A stretch of DNA of 64,000 nucleotides from NCBI RefSeq assembly GCF_016595525.1, contig NZ_JAENII010000005.1, positions 1 through 64,000 of the forward strand, written 5' to 3'. Every line of letters starts with the position of its first letter. The first letter of the stretch is position 1. This stretch comes from Haloferula rosea (GTDB lineage Bacteria > Verrucomicrobiota > Verrucomicrobiia > Verrucomicrobiales > Akkermansiaceae). Both the position numbers and the translations under genes were made by a program. Positions 8,318 through 16,578 of the stretch are shown here, one piece after another. The notes below the pieces were generated by a model. That model was not told the DNA's origin and searched no databases. It saw only the letters and a list, made by a program, of their open reading frames with translations.

Positions 8318-10030
8318 GTGAATCGATTGATCCTCAGTGCTCTCGGTGTCCTCGTCGCCCCGCTCGTGGCGGAAACGCATGGCCCCATCGTCCAGTGGTA
8401 TCGCAGCCCGTCGACCTCGGCGGCCCTGCTCTGGATCGAGCATGAGGCGGTGGCGGCGAAGCCGGGAGCGTGGGCGGTCGGGCAGGCGGGCTTCGGCTAC
8501 GGTGACGATGACGACAAGACGGTGCTGCAGGGGATGAAGGGGAAGTATCGCTCGGTGTTTCTGCGCAAGAGCCTCGAACTGAAATCGATCCCGAAGGACG
8601 CGAAGCTGTTGGTTCGCGGCTATTATGATGACGGCTTGATCGTGTATCTGAATGGCAAGGAGGTCGTGCGGCAGCGGGTCGAGGGCGAGGGGAATGTGGT
8701 CCAGCGCGTCGACGACCATGAAGCGACCAAGTGGGAACGGTTTGATGTGGGAGCGGCGGACGGTTTGCTCAAGGCGGGGAAGAATGTGATCGCAGTGGAG
8801 TGCCACAACAAGGGGCTGAACAGTTCCGACCTGTCGGTTGATGTTTCGTTGGTGCTGGTGGCGGGAGGCAAGCGCAAGGTGCTGCTCCAGCCGGGGAGTC
8901 GTTGGGAGTATCTCTACGGCGCGGTGCCCGGAGATGGCTGGAAGATGCGGGCGGGTGAAATCGGGGTTGACCCAAGTGCGGATTTGCCGGAGGCCCAGAA
9001 ATTGAAATTCCGCCCGAAAGGGGCGGGTGATTGGGTGACCAGGGAATCCGAGCGGCGCTTGTTCGGGGATTCCGGGGCGTGGGTTCATTCGGTGGATCTG
9101 GATGGGTTGCAGCCTGCCTCTTCATACGAATTCGAGCTTGAGGGGGGCTCGAAGGGATGGTTCCAGACGGCGCCCACCGAGGTGCCGGACGGGACGAGTT
9201 TCGTCACGGGGGGTGATATGATGCACACCGTCGAACTGCTCGATGCGATGAATCGCCGGGCGGGCAAGGAGGACCCCATGTTCGCATTGTTGGGTGGAGA
9301 TCTGGCCTACGCCAACGGGCTGTCGGCCAGTCGCTGGTATCAGTGGGTGGACAGTTGGACGCGGGAAGCCGTGGCACCCGATGGGCGGATGATCCCCATG
9401 GTGGTGGCAATCGGGAATCACGAGGTGAAGGGCATGGCCTATGCGCCGAAGAACCCGCCTCCAACAAGCGAAGCTCCGTATTTCTACAGTTTGTTCAAAC
9501 TGCCGGAGGGGGTGAGCAACTACAGTCTGGATTTCGGCAAGAGCCTGAGTCTGGTGATGCTCGACTCCGGGCATACCCAGTCGATTTCGTCGCAAACCGA
9601 CTGGCTGCGTGAAACCCTGCAGGCACGGCAGGGTGCGAAGCGGACGTATGTCTGCTACCATCGGCCGGCCTGGGGAACCGGGGTGAAGCCGGATGCGGTG
9701 GATGTGCAGGACGAGTGGGGACCCCTCTTTGAACAGTATGGGGTGGATGCGGTGTTTGAGAATGACCACCACGTTTACAAGCGCACGAAGCCGCTGCTGG
9801 CGGGCAAGGTTGATGAGTCGAACGGAATTCCCTACATTGGAGATGGCGCCTGGGGCGTCAATGTCCGGGTGATTCCCGCAGAAGAGTTGAAGAAGCGCGA
9901 TTGGCTGGCGCATCAGGCACCGAAGAACCACCTGATCCGCGTGACGATGAACGCGGACGGGGCGACCTACGATGCGATGACCGCGGCGGGTGAGATCTTC
10001 GATACCTTCGAGTATGGCTATCGCAAGTAG
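8318..10030 (+). CDS. Secreted metallophosphoesterase, purple-acid-phosphatase-like
   Basis: A 570-residue exported hydrolase. GTG 8318 gives a signal peptide (MNRLILSALGVLVAPLVA). Residues about 75-180 look like a galactose-binding-type beta domain (YYDDGLIVYLNGKEVVR). A fibronectin-like linker and the calcineurin-like core follow. Metal-site motifs are GGDMM, GGDLAYANG, IGNHEVKG, CYHRPAWG and ENDHHVYKR. The last deviates from the usual GHxHxYER by losing the Gly. It probably cleaves phosphomonoesters or diesters outside the cytoplasm. It is monocistronic, between the oxidase assembly run and hisD. Confidence 0.85.
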   Translation: MNRLILSALGVLVAPLVAETHGPIVQWYRSPSTSAALLWIEHEAVAAKPGAWAVGQAGFGYGDDDDKTVLQGMKGKYRSVFLRKSLELKSIPKDAKLLVRGYYDDGLIVYLNGKEVVRQRVEGEGNVVQRVDDHEATKWERFDVGAADGLLKAGKNVIAVECHNKGLNSSDLSVDVSLVLVAGGKRKVLLQPGSRWEYLYGAVPGDGWKMRAGEIGVDPSADLPEAQKLKFRPKGAGDWVTRESERRLFGDSGAWVHSVDLDGLQPASSYEFELEGGSKGWFQTAPTEVPDGTSFVTGGDMMHTVELLDAMNRRAGKEDPMFALLGGDLAYANGLSASRWYQWVDSWTREAVAPDGRMIPMVVAIGNHEVKGMAYAPKNPPPTSEAPYFYSLFKLPEGVSNYSLDFGKSLSLVMLDSGHTQSISSQTDWLRETLQARQGAKRTYVCYHRPAWGTGVKPDAVDVQDEWGPLFEQYGVDAVFENDHHVYKRTKPLLAGKVDESNGIPYIGDGAWGVNVRVIPAEELKKRDWLAHQAPKNHLIRVTMNADGATYDAMTAAGEIFDTFEYGYRK

Positions 10031-10102
10031 GCTCGCAGGATGCGGCAATCTTCACTTGGCGGGATGGGGTGTCGGGGGCAGAGTCCCGGCGTTCGAGCAA
10101 CC

Positions 10103-11392
10103 ATGAAGATACTGAGCTTTCGAGATACCGGCTATGAGCGGTTTGTGGCGGGACTGAATCGCCGGGCGATCCCCGGGGATGATGTCCGCGAGGTGGTTGG
10201 TGGAATCATCGACGAGGTGTCGAAGCGCGGCGACAAGGCGCTGGTCGACTACGCCGAACGATTTGATCGGGTGAAACTCAAGCCGAGCGAGCTTTTCGTG
10301 ACGGCCGATGAGATCGCGGTCGCGCGGAAGCTGGTGGCTCCGAGCACCAAGCGTGCGGTGGCAGCCAGCCTGAAGAACATCACCGAGTTCGCGAAGCGCA
10401 GCATGCGCAAGGACTGGTCCTATCGGAATGCGGAAGGAGCCCGGGTGGGCGAACGTTTCACACCATTCGACCGGGTGGGCGTTTATGTTCCCGGCGGTAA
10501 GGCTCCTTTGGTTTCCACGGCGCTGATGACGGCCGGGTTCGCGAAGGCGGCGAAGGTGCCCGAGGTGCTGGGCGCGACTCCTTGTGGTCCCGATGGCACG
10601 GTGAACCCGGAGCTTCTCTATGCACTGTCTGCGGCGGGGGTGAGCGAAATCATCAAGGTCGGCGGCGCCCAAGCGATTGCCGCCATGGCCCTGGGGACGA
10701 AGACGATTCGCCCGGTGGACCGGATTTTCGGCCCGGGCAACCGGTTCGTCGTCGAAGCGAAGCGACAACTGGTGGGTGCGGTGTCGATTGATCTGCTGCC
10801 GGGGCCCAGCGAGGTGCTGGTGATTGCGGACAAGACCGGCAATCCGGATTTCATTGCGGCGGATCTCCTTGCTCAAGCGGAGCACGGAGGTGACAGCGTG
10901 ATCGGTTTCCTGACGAACTCGAAGGCGCTCATCGGTAAGGTCGAGCGGGCGATCGAGCGTCAACTGAAGACCCTTTCGCGGGCGGACTACATTCGTGAAG
11001 TCCTCGACAAGGGGGCTTTCACCCTGCTGGTGAAGAAATTCGAGGATGCGATTGAGATCTGCAATGCTTTCGCTCCCGAGCACTTGTCACTCGTCTGTGA
11101 GGACGAGAACGGCTGGCTGAAGAAGGTGCGCACGGCGGGAGCCATCTACCTAGGTCCCCTCTCTGCGGTGGCGGTCGGCGACTTCCTAGCCGGGCCGAGC
11201 CACACGCTGCCTACGGGTGGGGCGGGGCGCTCATTCTCCGGTCTGCGTGCCGATCAGTTCCAACGCCGCACCAGTGTGGTGAAACTCACTGCCAAGGCGG
11301 TGAAGAACTCGCTTGAGACGGTGGAGGAATTTGCCCGGATCGAGGGCCTCGACGCCCACGGGCGGTCGGTGTCGATCCGTGTGGAAGGGTGA
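10103..11392 (+). CDS. hisD: Histidinol dehydrogenase
   Basis: A 429-residue enzyme for the last two steps of histidine synthesis: NAD-dependent oxidation of L-histidinol to L-histidine, zinc-dependent. The family signature is intact (KVGGAQAIAAMALGT, DRIFGPGNRFV), as are AEHGGDS and the APEHLSL stretch that carries a catalytic His. ATG 10103 matches the family N-terminus; an upstream GTG frame from 10040 has no conserved content. No other core his gene is adjacent. A PHP-type histidinol-phosphatase candidate lies at 51434-52270. Confidence 0.96.
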   Translation: MKILSFRDTGYERFVAGLNRRAIPGDDVREVVGGIIDEVSKRGDKALVDYAERFDRVKLKPSELFVTADEIAVARKLVAPSTKRAVAASLKNITEFAKRSMRKDWSYRNAEGARVGERFTPFDRVGVYVPGGKAPLVSTALMTAGFAKAAKVPEVLGATPCGPDGTVNPELLYALSAAGVSEIIKVGGAQAIAAMALGTKTIRPVDRIFGPGNRFVVEAKRQLVGAVSIDLLPGPSEVLVIADKTGNPDFIAADLLAQAEHGGDSVIGFLTNSKALIGKVERAIERQLKTLSRADYIREVLDKGAFTLLVKKFEDAIEICNAFAPEHLSLVCEDENGWLKKVRTAGAIYLGPLSAVAVGDFLAGPSHTLPTGGAGRSFSGLRADQFQRRTSVVKLTAKAVKNSLETVEEFARIEGLDAHGRSVSIRVEG

Positions 11393-11442
11393 ATGCGAGC
11401 GGAAGCTTGCATTCCCGTGGGAAGGGTTTAGGCCATGCGGTT

Positions 11443-11904
11443 ATGATGCGAGCATGGATCCTGTGTTGGATGGTCGGTCTGCTGACACTGTCGGTCGACG
11501 CCGACGAAAAGCGAATCGATCAGGTATTTCCAAAGCTGACGCTGCACGAAATGCTCTCTTTGATCGCCAAGCTGGAGAAGAAACCGGTCATCGTCGAGGA
11601 TCCGAGTGTGCTCCTGATTGTCAGCTCCCTCATGCTTCCCGAGGCTACAGAAGAGGAGACCCTGAAGGTCCTGCACGCCTTGTTGCTTCTGAATGGTTTT
11701 GAACTGGAAGAACGCGGTGCAGAGCTGCACCTCATGCGCGTGTTATCGGACAAGCAATGCACTTCGGTGATGCGTTCGCTGGGGGTGGAAGGCGAGTTTC
11801 CGAACCAGTCCGAACGTCCCCTCCCGAGGCCCCGTGTCGTGCGTGGCAGGGGTGGAGCGAACGACTTGCCTGCCAACCGAGTCATCGTGCGCGAAAAGGA
11901 GTAG
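11443..11904 (+). CDS. Small exported protein with a secretin N-domain-like fold
   Basis: The 153-residue product has a signal peptide-like start (MMRAWILCWMVGLLTLSVDA). About 70 residues follow (VFPKLTLHEMLSLIAKLE to LEERGAELHLM) with the alternating helix-strand pattern of the N0/N1 domains of secretins such as GspD. No secretin barrel follows; the rest is a Pro/Arg-rich tail. A frame from GTG 11389 overlapping the hisD stop is possible but would bury the signal peptide. It might be a periplasmic adaptor for a pilus-like system, since pseudopilin genes occur at 35.9-38.2 kb, but that link is inference. Confidence 0.5.
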   Translation: MMRAWILCWMVGLLTLSVDADEKRIDQVFPKLTLHEMLSLIAKLEKKPVIVEDPSVLLIVSSLMLPEATEEETLKVLHALLLLNGFELEERGAELHLMRVLSDKQCTSVMRSLGVEGEFPNQSERPLPRPRVVRGRGGANDLPANRVIVREKE

Positions 11905-11926
11905 ATTTGCTCTTAGTTTCTACTCC
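11898..11926 (-). terminator. Inverted repeat spanning two convergent stop codons
   Basis: GGAGTAGA (11898-11905) pairs with TCTACTCC (11919-11926) across 13 bases. The TAG of the small exported protein and the TAG of znuA both lie within the arms. On the minus strand the hairpin is followed by TTTTC, which fits a terminator for znuA. Confidence 0.55.
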
Positions 11927-12798
11927 GTCAGCGCCTTGACGATGGTTCCCACGTTGTAGTCGACCATGGAGATGTAGTTGTCGGCAGTGGTGCCATCGGC
12001 GATGAGCGGGGGGGCGAGACGGATGCCGGTATCGGCGGTGAGTGCTTCGAGGATTTTCGGGTTGCTGCTTTTTTCCGGGAAGATGGCGGGCACCTTGTCC
12101 TTTTTCAGACGCGCGATGAGTTTGGCGAGGGATCCCGCATCCGGCATCTGTTCGCGGTTGATTCCTTGTACGGGAATCGCCGTAAATCCGAAGTCGCGGC
12201 AGAAGTAGGCGAAGGCGGCGTGGGCGGTGGGAAGGATGCGCAGGTCGCGGGGAACGCGGGCCAGGGAGCGTTTGGTACGCTTTTCGAGGGCGTCGAGCTC
12301 GGCGCGGTAGAGTTGGGCATTGTTGCGGTAGAACTCGGCACCGGCTGGATCGGCCTCGGCGAAGGCCTGGGCGGTGAGGTTGGTCGCCCGGCGGAAGGCA
12401 TCGATGGAGTGCCACCAGTGGGGGTCGAGGCCGTGGCTGTGATCGCCATGGTGGGCGTGGTCAGGATGATCGCAGCCTCCCTCGAGAGCGGGCAGTGAGT
12501 TGCCGATTTCAATGAGCTTGGTGGTCGGCGGGAGGAGCGAGCGAAGTGCGGGTAGGTAACTTTCGAGGCCCATGCCGGAGGCGAGGCAGAGATCGACATC
12601 TCCTGCGGCCCGAATCTGCTGAGGGGTGGGCTCGAAATGGTGGGGATCGGAATTTTTCTCGACCAGTTCGACCACCGTGACCCGGGAACCGCCGACCTGC
12701 CCGGCAAGGTCGGCGAGAAGGGGGTGCAAGGTGGCAACCTTCAGCTCGGCGGCAACGGCCCAGGAGGAGAAGGCAAGGAAGAGTGTGGCGAGACGCAT
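11920..12798 (-). CDS. znuA: Zinc ABC transporter substrate-binding protein (ZnuA-like)
   Basis: A 292-residue periplasmic metal-binding protein of cluster A-1. It has a signal peptide (MRLATLFLAFSSWAVA), the family start KVATLHPLLADLA, and metal ligands in NSDPHHFEPTP, HWWHS and TAHAAFAYF. A His/Asp-rich loop (GGCDHPDHAHHGDHSHG, about residues 108-124) favours zinc over manganese. The usual znuB permease and znuC ATPase are not adjacent, so the gene is an orphan here. An imperfect palindrome 26-48 bp upstream of the start is a candidate metalloregulator operator. Confidence 0.88.
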   Translation of the reverse strand: MRLATLFLAFSSWAVAAELKVATLHPLLADLAGQVGGSRVTVVELVEKNSDPHHFEPTPQQIRAAGDVDLCLASGMGLESYLPALRSLLPPTTKLIEIGNSLPALEGGCDHPDHAHHGDHSHGLDPHWWHSIDAFRRATNLTAQAFAEADPAGAEFYRNNAQLYRAELDALEKRTKRSLARVPRDLRILPTAHAAFAYFCRDFGFTAIPVQGINREQMPDAGSLAKLIARLKKDKVPAIFPEKSSNPKILEALTADTGIRLAPPLIADGTTADNYISMVDYNVGTIVKALTE

Positions 12799-12823
12799 GG
12801 CCGGAAGATGCGCAGGATGAACT

Positions 12824-12846
12824 CAAATGCAAGTGAATTGCGTTTG
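12824..12846 (-). promoter_or_regulatory. Candidate metalloregulator operator upstream of znuA
   Basis: CAAATGCAA (12824-12832) and TTGCGTTTG (12838-12846) form an inverted repeat with 8 of 9 matches around a 5-bp centre. It lies in the 88-bp gap between divergent znuA and maf. Position and symmetry fit a Fur/Zur-type site, but the sequence is not the gamma-proteobacterial Zur consensus. Confidence 0.4.
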
Positions 12847-12886
12847 CAGAACTTGTGCGTTGGGGTTTTTGGCGGTAGGGGAAGCC

Positions 12887-13450
12887 ATGGATATTGTTTT
12901 GGCATCGGGGTCTCCGCGTCGGCGTGAGTTGCTGGCGGGTGCTGGTGTGGAGTTCGAGGTCAGGCCGTCTCCGGCGGAAGAAATCCACGATGCCTCGCTG
13001 GATCCTGCGGTGCTGTGCGAGCGGAATGCGGAGCTCAAGGCCCGGGCGGTGGTGGTTCCGGGAGCGGCGGTGATCGGTGCAGACACCTTGGTTTTCATCG
13101 ACGGCGAGCCGCTTGGCAAACCGAAGGACCTGGATGAGGCCAGGGCGATGCTGCGTCGGCTTTCAGGGAGGGAGCATGCGGTCTGCACGGGGGTTTGTGT
13201 GGTCGGGCCCGATGGTGGGGCGGAGGCGTTTCACGAGATCACGACGGTCCGGTTCCGGGAGCTTTCGGAGGAAGTGATCGAGGACTATTTTTCGAAGGTG
13301 AACCCGCTGGACAAGGCGGGTTCGTATGGGATTCAGGAGCATGGGGAGATGCTGGTGGAGGGGATTTCCGGTGGCTTCGACAACGTGATGGGGCTGCCGG
13401 TGGCGGCGGTTCTCGAGCGCCTCAAGGCTTGCGGGGGCGAGCAGTTCTGA
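12887..13450 (+). CDS. maf: Maf family nucleoside triphosphate pyrophosphatase
   Basis: A 187-residue house-cleaning enzyme that hydrolyses dTTP/UTP or modified nucleotides to monophosphates. The start ATG 12887 is preceded by TAGGGGAAG, one of the better ribosome sites in the window. Motifs are LASGSPRRREL at the N-terminus, GADTLVFIDGEPLGKP, and DKAGSYGIQEHG, which carries the Lys and Gln of the YhdE-type subgroup. It is divergent from znuA and followed 12 bp later by a lipid kinase gene. Confidence 0.93.
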   Translation: MDIVLASGSPRRRELLAGAGVEFEVRPSPAEEIHDASLDPAVLCERNAELKARAVVVPGAAVIGADTLVFIDGEPLGKPKDLDEARAMLRRLSGREHAVCTGVCVVGPDGGAEAFHEITTVRFRELSEEVIEDYFSKVNPLDKAGSYGIQEHGEMLVEGISGGFDNVMGLPVAAVLERLKACGGEQF

Positions 13451-13462
13451 TTGGATTGGGGC

Positions 13463-14422
13463 ATGAGTCTTCCCCGTCGTTACCCGGTGCTTTTCAACCC
13501 CAAGGCGCGCAGCCAACGGGGGCGTCGTGCGCTGGAGTTCCTGATGGACAATGCCGCGGGGCTGGCGCTTTACGCGACCCGGTCGATCGAGGAGGCGCAG
13601 GAGTTGTCGGCTGGGTTCGCCGAGGCGGGTGAGCCGGTGGTGGTGGCGGCCGGTGGCGACGGCACCCTGAATGCCGTGGTCAAGGGCTTGGCCGGATCTC
13701 AAACGGCGCTCGGCGTACTTCCGACGGGCACGATGAATGTGTTCGCCCGTGAGCTGGGCATTCCCTATGACCATCTCGAGCGTGCTTTCGAGGTGATCCT
13801 CGAGGGCAATGTGAAGGAGGTGGATCTGTTTGAGGCGAATGGCACGCCCTTCGTCCAGATGGCGGGTTTCGGGTTTGACGCGGCGGTCATCGAAGAGACG
13901 ACCTGGGAGAGCAAGAAGGTGCTCGGACCTCTCGCCTATCTGCTGTCGGCGGTGAAGGTTCTTGGTGAATCACCACCGAAGATGGTGGTGGAGACCGGAG
14001 ACGGACGCCGGGAGGAAGGCGCCGTGGTGCTGGCGGGGAACGGGTCCTTGTACGGCGGACAGATCAAGTTGTTCCATCGCGCGGACAACCAGGACAGCAA
14101 GCTGGATGTCCTCATTTTCAAGGAGGCCGGATACAAGCTGGTCCGTGACTCACTGCGTGGTCTGGCTCTCGGTGCGATTGATTTTGATCAGTCGACGGTG
14201 TCGTACATCCAGGCTGAGTCCTTGCGGGTGACCGCGGATCGCGAGGTGCCGCTGGAGGTCGATGGTGAGCTGGTCGGGCGCACCAACGAGGTGGTGTTCA
14301 GCGACGACAAGCCGGAGAAGCTGCGGGTGCTGGCACCACGTGAGCCGATCGGCACCCGGTTTGAGGAAGCCCTGAAATCCATGATGGCATGGACCAAAAA
14401 CGTCGTAGCACCCCAGGATTGA
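13463..14422 (+). CDS. Diacylglycerol/sphingosine kinase family (YegS/LCB5-like) lipid kinase
   Basis: The 319-residue protein has the DAGK catalytic fold: an N-terminal nucleotide-binding half with NPKARSQRGRRALEF, the AAGGDGTLNAVVKG loop and LGVLPTGTMNVFARELG. A beta-rich C-terminal half follows (NGSLYGGQIKLF). It phosphorylates a membrane lipid on a hydroxyl; the substrate cannot be read from sequence. ATG 13463 is preferred over an in-frame TTG 12 bases earlier. Its last 34 bases overlap the next gene, which suggests coupling with the SanA-like membrane protein. Confidence 0.85.
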   Translation: MSLPRRYPVLFNPKARSQRGRRALEFLMDNAAGLALYATRSIEEAQELSAGFAEAGEPVVVAAGGDGTLNAVVKGLAGSQTALGVLPTGTMNVFARELGIPYDHLERAFEVILEGNVKEVDLFEANGTPFVQMAGFGFDAAVIEETTWESKKVLGPLAYLLSAVKVLGESPPKMVVETGDGRREEGAVVLAGNGSLYGGQIKLFHRADNQDSKLDVLIFKEAGYKLVRDSLRGLALGAIDFDQSTVSYIQAESLRVTADREVPLEVDGELVGRTNEVVFSDDKPEKLRVLAPREPIGTRFEEALKSMMAWTKNVVAPQD

Positions 14423-15081
14423 AGAAGGGCGGCAAACACGCCTGGAAAAGGCGTGTGGGCATCGCGCTGATCTCGATCGGTGTGGTGGGCCTGCTCGCGG
14501 TGGTGTGGCCGAATGTGGCCGCGGTGATTGCCGGTTCGGGGAAGCTATTCGACCGGGTGTCCGAGGTGCCGGGTGACCGGGTGGGTCTGGTCTTCGGCTG
14601 CGACGACCGGATTCAAGGGCGCGAGAATCTGTATTTCCGCTATCGGATCGATGCGGCGGTCGAGCTGTGGGATGCCGGGAAGCTGCGCTGCATCATTGTG
14701 TCGGGAGACAACCGGACGAAGTATTACAACGAACCGGAGAGCATGCGCCGGGCCTTGATCGAGCGGGGTGTGCCGGGGGAGTTGGTGGTCTGTGACTACG
14801 CCGGTCTCCGTACTTTGGACTCGGTGGTGCGCGCCAAGGAGATTTTCGGGGTGGATGAGGTGACTTTCATCACCCAGCGATTCCAGAACGAACGGGCGGC
14901 CTATCTGGCGAAGGCGAACGATCTGGATTTCGTCGGCTACAATGCCAAGGACGTGGACGGGCAGGGCGGGCTGAAGACGAAGCTCCGGGAGGTTGCCGCG
15001 CGGGTGAAGATGTGGCTGGACGTCAGGATCCTGCGGACCCGGCCGAAGCATCTGGGGGAGCCGGAACGCTTGCCGGTCTGA
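14389..15081 (+). CDS. SanA/YdcF-family (DUF218) membrane protein
   Basis: The 230-residue protein has a positively charged N-terminus, one membrane helix (about residues 24-50) and an extracytoplasmic DUF218 domain. Recognisable parts are RYRIDAAVELWDAGKLRCIIVSG, EPESMRRALIERGVP, DYAGLRTLDSVVRAKEIF and FITQRFQNERA. E. coli SanA affects envelope permeability to vancomycin and ElyC affects peptidoglycan assembly; the reaction is unsettled. The start lies 34 bp inside the lipid kinase gene. It is convergent with thiS, 15 bp apart. Confidence 0.85.
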   Translation: MDQKRRSTPGLKKGGKHAWKRRVGIALISIGVVGLLAVVWPNVAAVIAGSGKLFDRVSEVPGDRVGLVFGCDDRIQGRENLYFRYRIDAAVELWDAGKLRCIIVSGDNRTKYYNEPESMRRALIERGVPGELVVCDYAGLRTLDSVVRAKEIFGVDEVTFITQRFQNERAAYLAKANDLDFVGYNAKDVDGQGGLKTKLREVAARVKMWLDVRILRTRPKHLGEPERLPV

Positions 15082-15096
15082 CGGGCGGGCGTGTCG

Positions 15097-15300
15097 TCAA
15101 CCGCCTGCGGCGATGGTGACGATCTCGATGCGGTCGCCGTCGCTGACGCGGGTGGTTTCATGCGCCCCGGGAAGGATGGGCTCCTGATTCAACTCCACGA
15201 CGACGGGTTTCCCGGCCATGCCGAGGTCGCTGAGGAGGGCGGTCAGGGTGGGCTCGGTGGCGTCGAATTCCCGGGCTTCGCCATTGATGGTGAGGGTCAT
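15097..15300 (-). CDS. thiS: Sulfur carrier protein ThiS
   Basis: A 67-residue ubiquitin-fold protein ending in the required Gly-Gly (TIAAGG). In thiazole synthesis the C-terminal glycine is adenylated and converted to a thiocarboxylate that donates sulfur to ThiG. The pattern FDATEPTLTALLSDLG and VVVELNQEPI fits the family. It begins 9 bp after thiH ends and is surely co-transcribed with it. thiG and thiF are not in the window. Confidence 0.92.
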   Translation of the reverse strand: MTLTINGEAREFDATEPTLTALLSDLGMAGKPVVVELNQEPILPGAHETTRVSDGDRIEIVTIAAGG

Positions 15301-15309
15301 GGGTCGGGG

Positions 15310-16446
15310 TCAGTGGGAGAGAATGGCTTCGTCCCAGTCCTTCCAGACCGGGTCGAGTTTCTTGGAGCGCAGCATTTCCGCGATCTCGGCGGCGGAGCGG
15401 GTGTCGTCGATCTTGAACTGCTCGGTGGCGCGCTCACAGCCGGTGCTCTGTTCCATTTCGACGCGGCGGCCGCGGACGGTGAGGTGGAGGTCGTCGTGGC
15501 CGGCACCGGTGTAGCCGCCGGGCTCGGTGCGGGCGCCTGCGGACATCATGGTGATGCCGAGTGGGGCGAGGGCATTGCGCAGGGGGGCGGGCTCACGGGT
15601 GGAGAGGACGATGCCGACCTGGGGGAAACAGAGGCGGAAGGCGGCGACGAGCTGGACGAGTGCGCGGTCGGACAGCAGGCGATCGGGATCCGGCTCGTAT
15701 TCGTAATTCCCGGCGTAGGGGCGCATGCGTGGGAAGGCGACGGTGAACTGGGCCTTCCAGCAATGCTTGTAGAGATACTCGAGGTGGGCGGCGAGGGAGA
15801 GTGCTTCATGGCGCCAGTCGGCGAGGCCGAACAGGGCGCCGATGCCAATCCGTCTGAAGCCGCCGTTGTAGGCGCGCTCGGGGCAGTCGAGTCGCCAATC
15901 GAAGTTCTTCTTTGGCCCGGCGGTGTGGAGCTCGGTGTAGGTTTCCCGGTGGTAGGTTTCCTGGTAGACGATGAGGCCCTCGGCGCCGTGTTCAACGATT
16001 TCGGCGTATTGGGGGTCCTCCATCGGGCCGACTTCGATGCCCAGCGTGGGAATGAAGCTCTTGAGGGCGTCGAGGCATTCCTGGAGGTAGCCTTCCGAGA
16101 CGAATTTCGGGTGTTCCCCTGCGACGAGGAGGATGTTTCTGAAGCCGAGGTCGTGGAGGTGTCGGGCTTCGCGGACGACCTGATCGACGGTCAGGGTGGT
16201 CCGGAGAATCGCGTTATCGCGGGAAAAACCGCAGTATTTGCAGTTGTTCACGCATTCGTTCGAGAGATAGAGCGGGGCGAAGATCCGCATGGTGCGGCCG
16301 AAGTGCCGGCGGGTGATTTCCTGGGACTGGTGGGCCATCCCTTCGAGTTGGGAATCGCTGCACGGAGCGATCAGGCGCTGGAACCGGCGGAGTAGCGGCG
16401 AGGGCGTGGCGAGGGATTCCTGAAACTGGTTGGAGAAGGTGGCCAT
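15310..16446 (-). CDS. thiH: 2-iminoacetate synthase ThiH (radical SAM)
   Basis: A 378-residue radical S-adenosylmethionine enzyme that cleaves tyrosine to dehydroglycine (2-iminoacetate) and p-cresol for the thiazole ring of thiamine. The cluster motif CVNNCKYCGF (about residues 65-74) is intact, and the ThiH-specific GALFGLADWRHE and FPRMRPYAG stretches follow. Using this route instead of ThiO fits a facultative or anaerobe-capable ancestry. I looked in the roughly 130 bp upstream for a TPP riboswitch and found no recognisable core. Confidence 0.95.
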   Translation of the reverse strand: MATFSNQFQESLATPSPLLRRFQRLIAPCSDSQLEGMAHQSQEITRRHFGRTMRIFAPLYLSNECVNNCKYCGFSRDNAILRTTLTVDQVVREARHLHDLGFRNILLVAGEHPKFVSEGYLQECLDALKSFIPTLGIEVGPMEDPQYAEIVEHGAEGLIVYQETYHRETYTELHTAGPKKNFDWRLDCPERAYNGGFRRIGIGALFGLADWRHEALSLAAHLEYLYKHCWKAQFTVAFPRMRPYAGNYEYEPDPDRLLSDRALVQLVAAFRLCFPQVGIVLSTREPAPLRNALAPLGITMMSAGARTEPGGYTGAGHDDLHLTVRGRRVEMEQSTGCERATEQFKIDDTRSAAEIAEMLRSKKLDPVWKDWDEAILSH

Positions 16447-16578
16447 GGAGCGGCGGGAGCATGGAGCGGTCCGGCGGGCAGGTCAAAATGCGATTCGCAC
16501 GATCGGTGACTTCATGGGAAATCCACGGGGGAGGGCTTGCCAAGCGGGTCTAGCGGGTCTTTTCTGGCGGAGTAACCC

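Noticed and set aside
15091-16395. 434-codon plus-strand frame opposite thiH-thiS
   Set aside because: Both genes on the minus strand have diagnostic motifs (CVNNCKYCGF, terminal GG). The plus frame is a shadow.
16447-16560. Possible TPP riboswitch upstream of thiH
   Set aside because: No CUGAGA-type core or matching P2/P4 stems could be found in the gap, so none is called.
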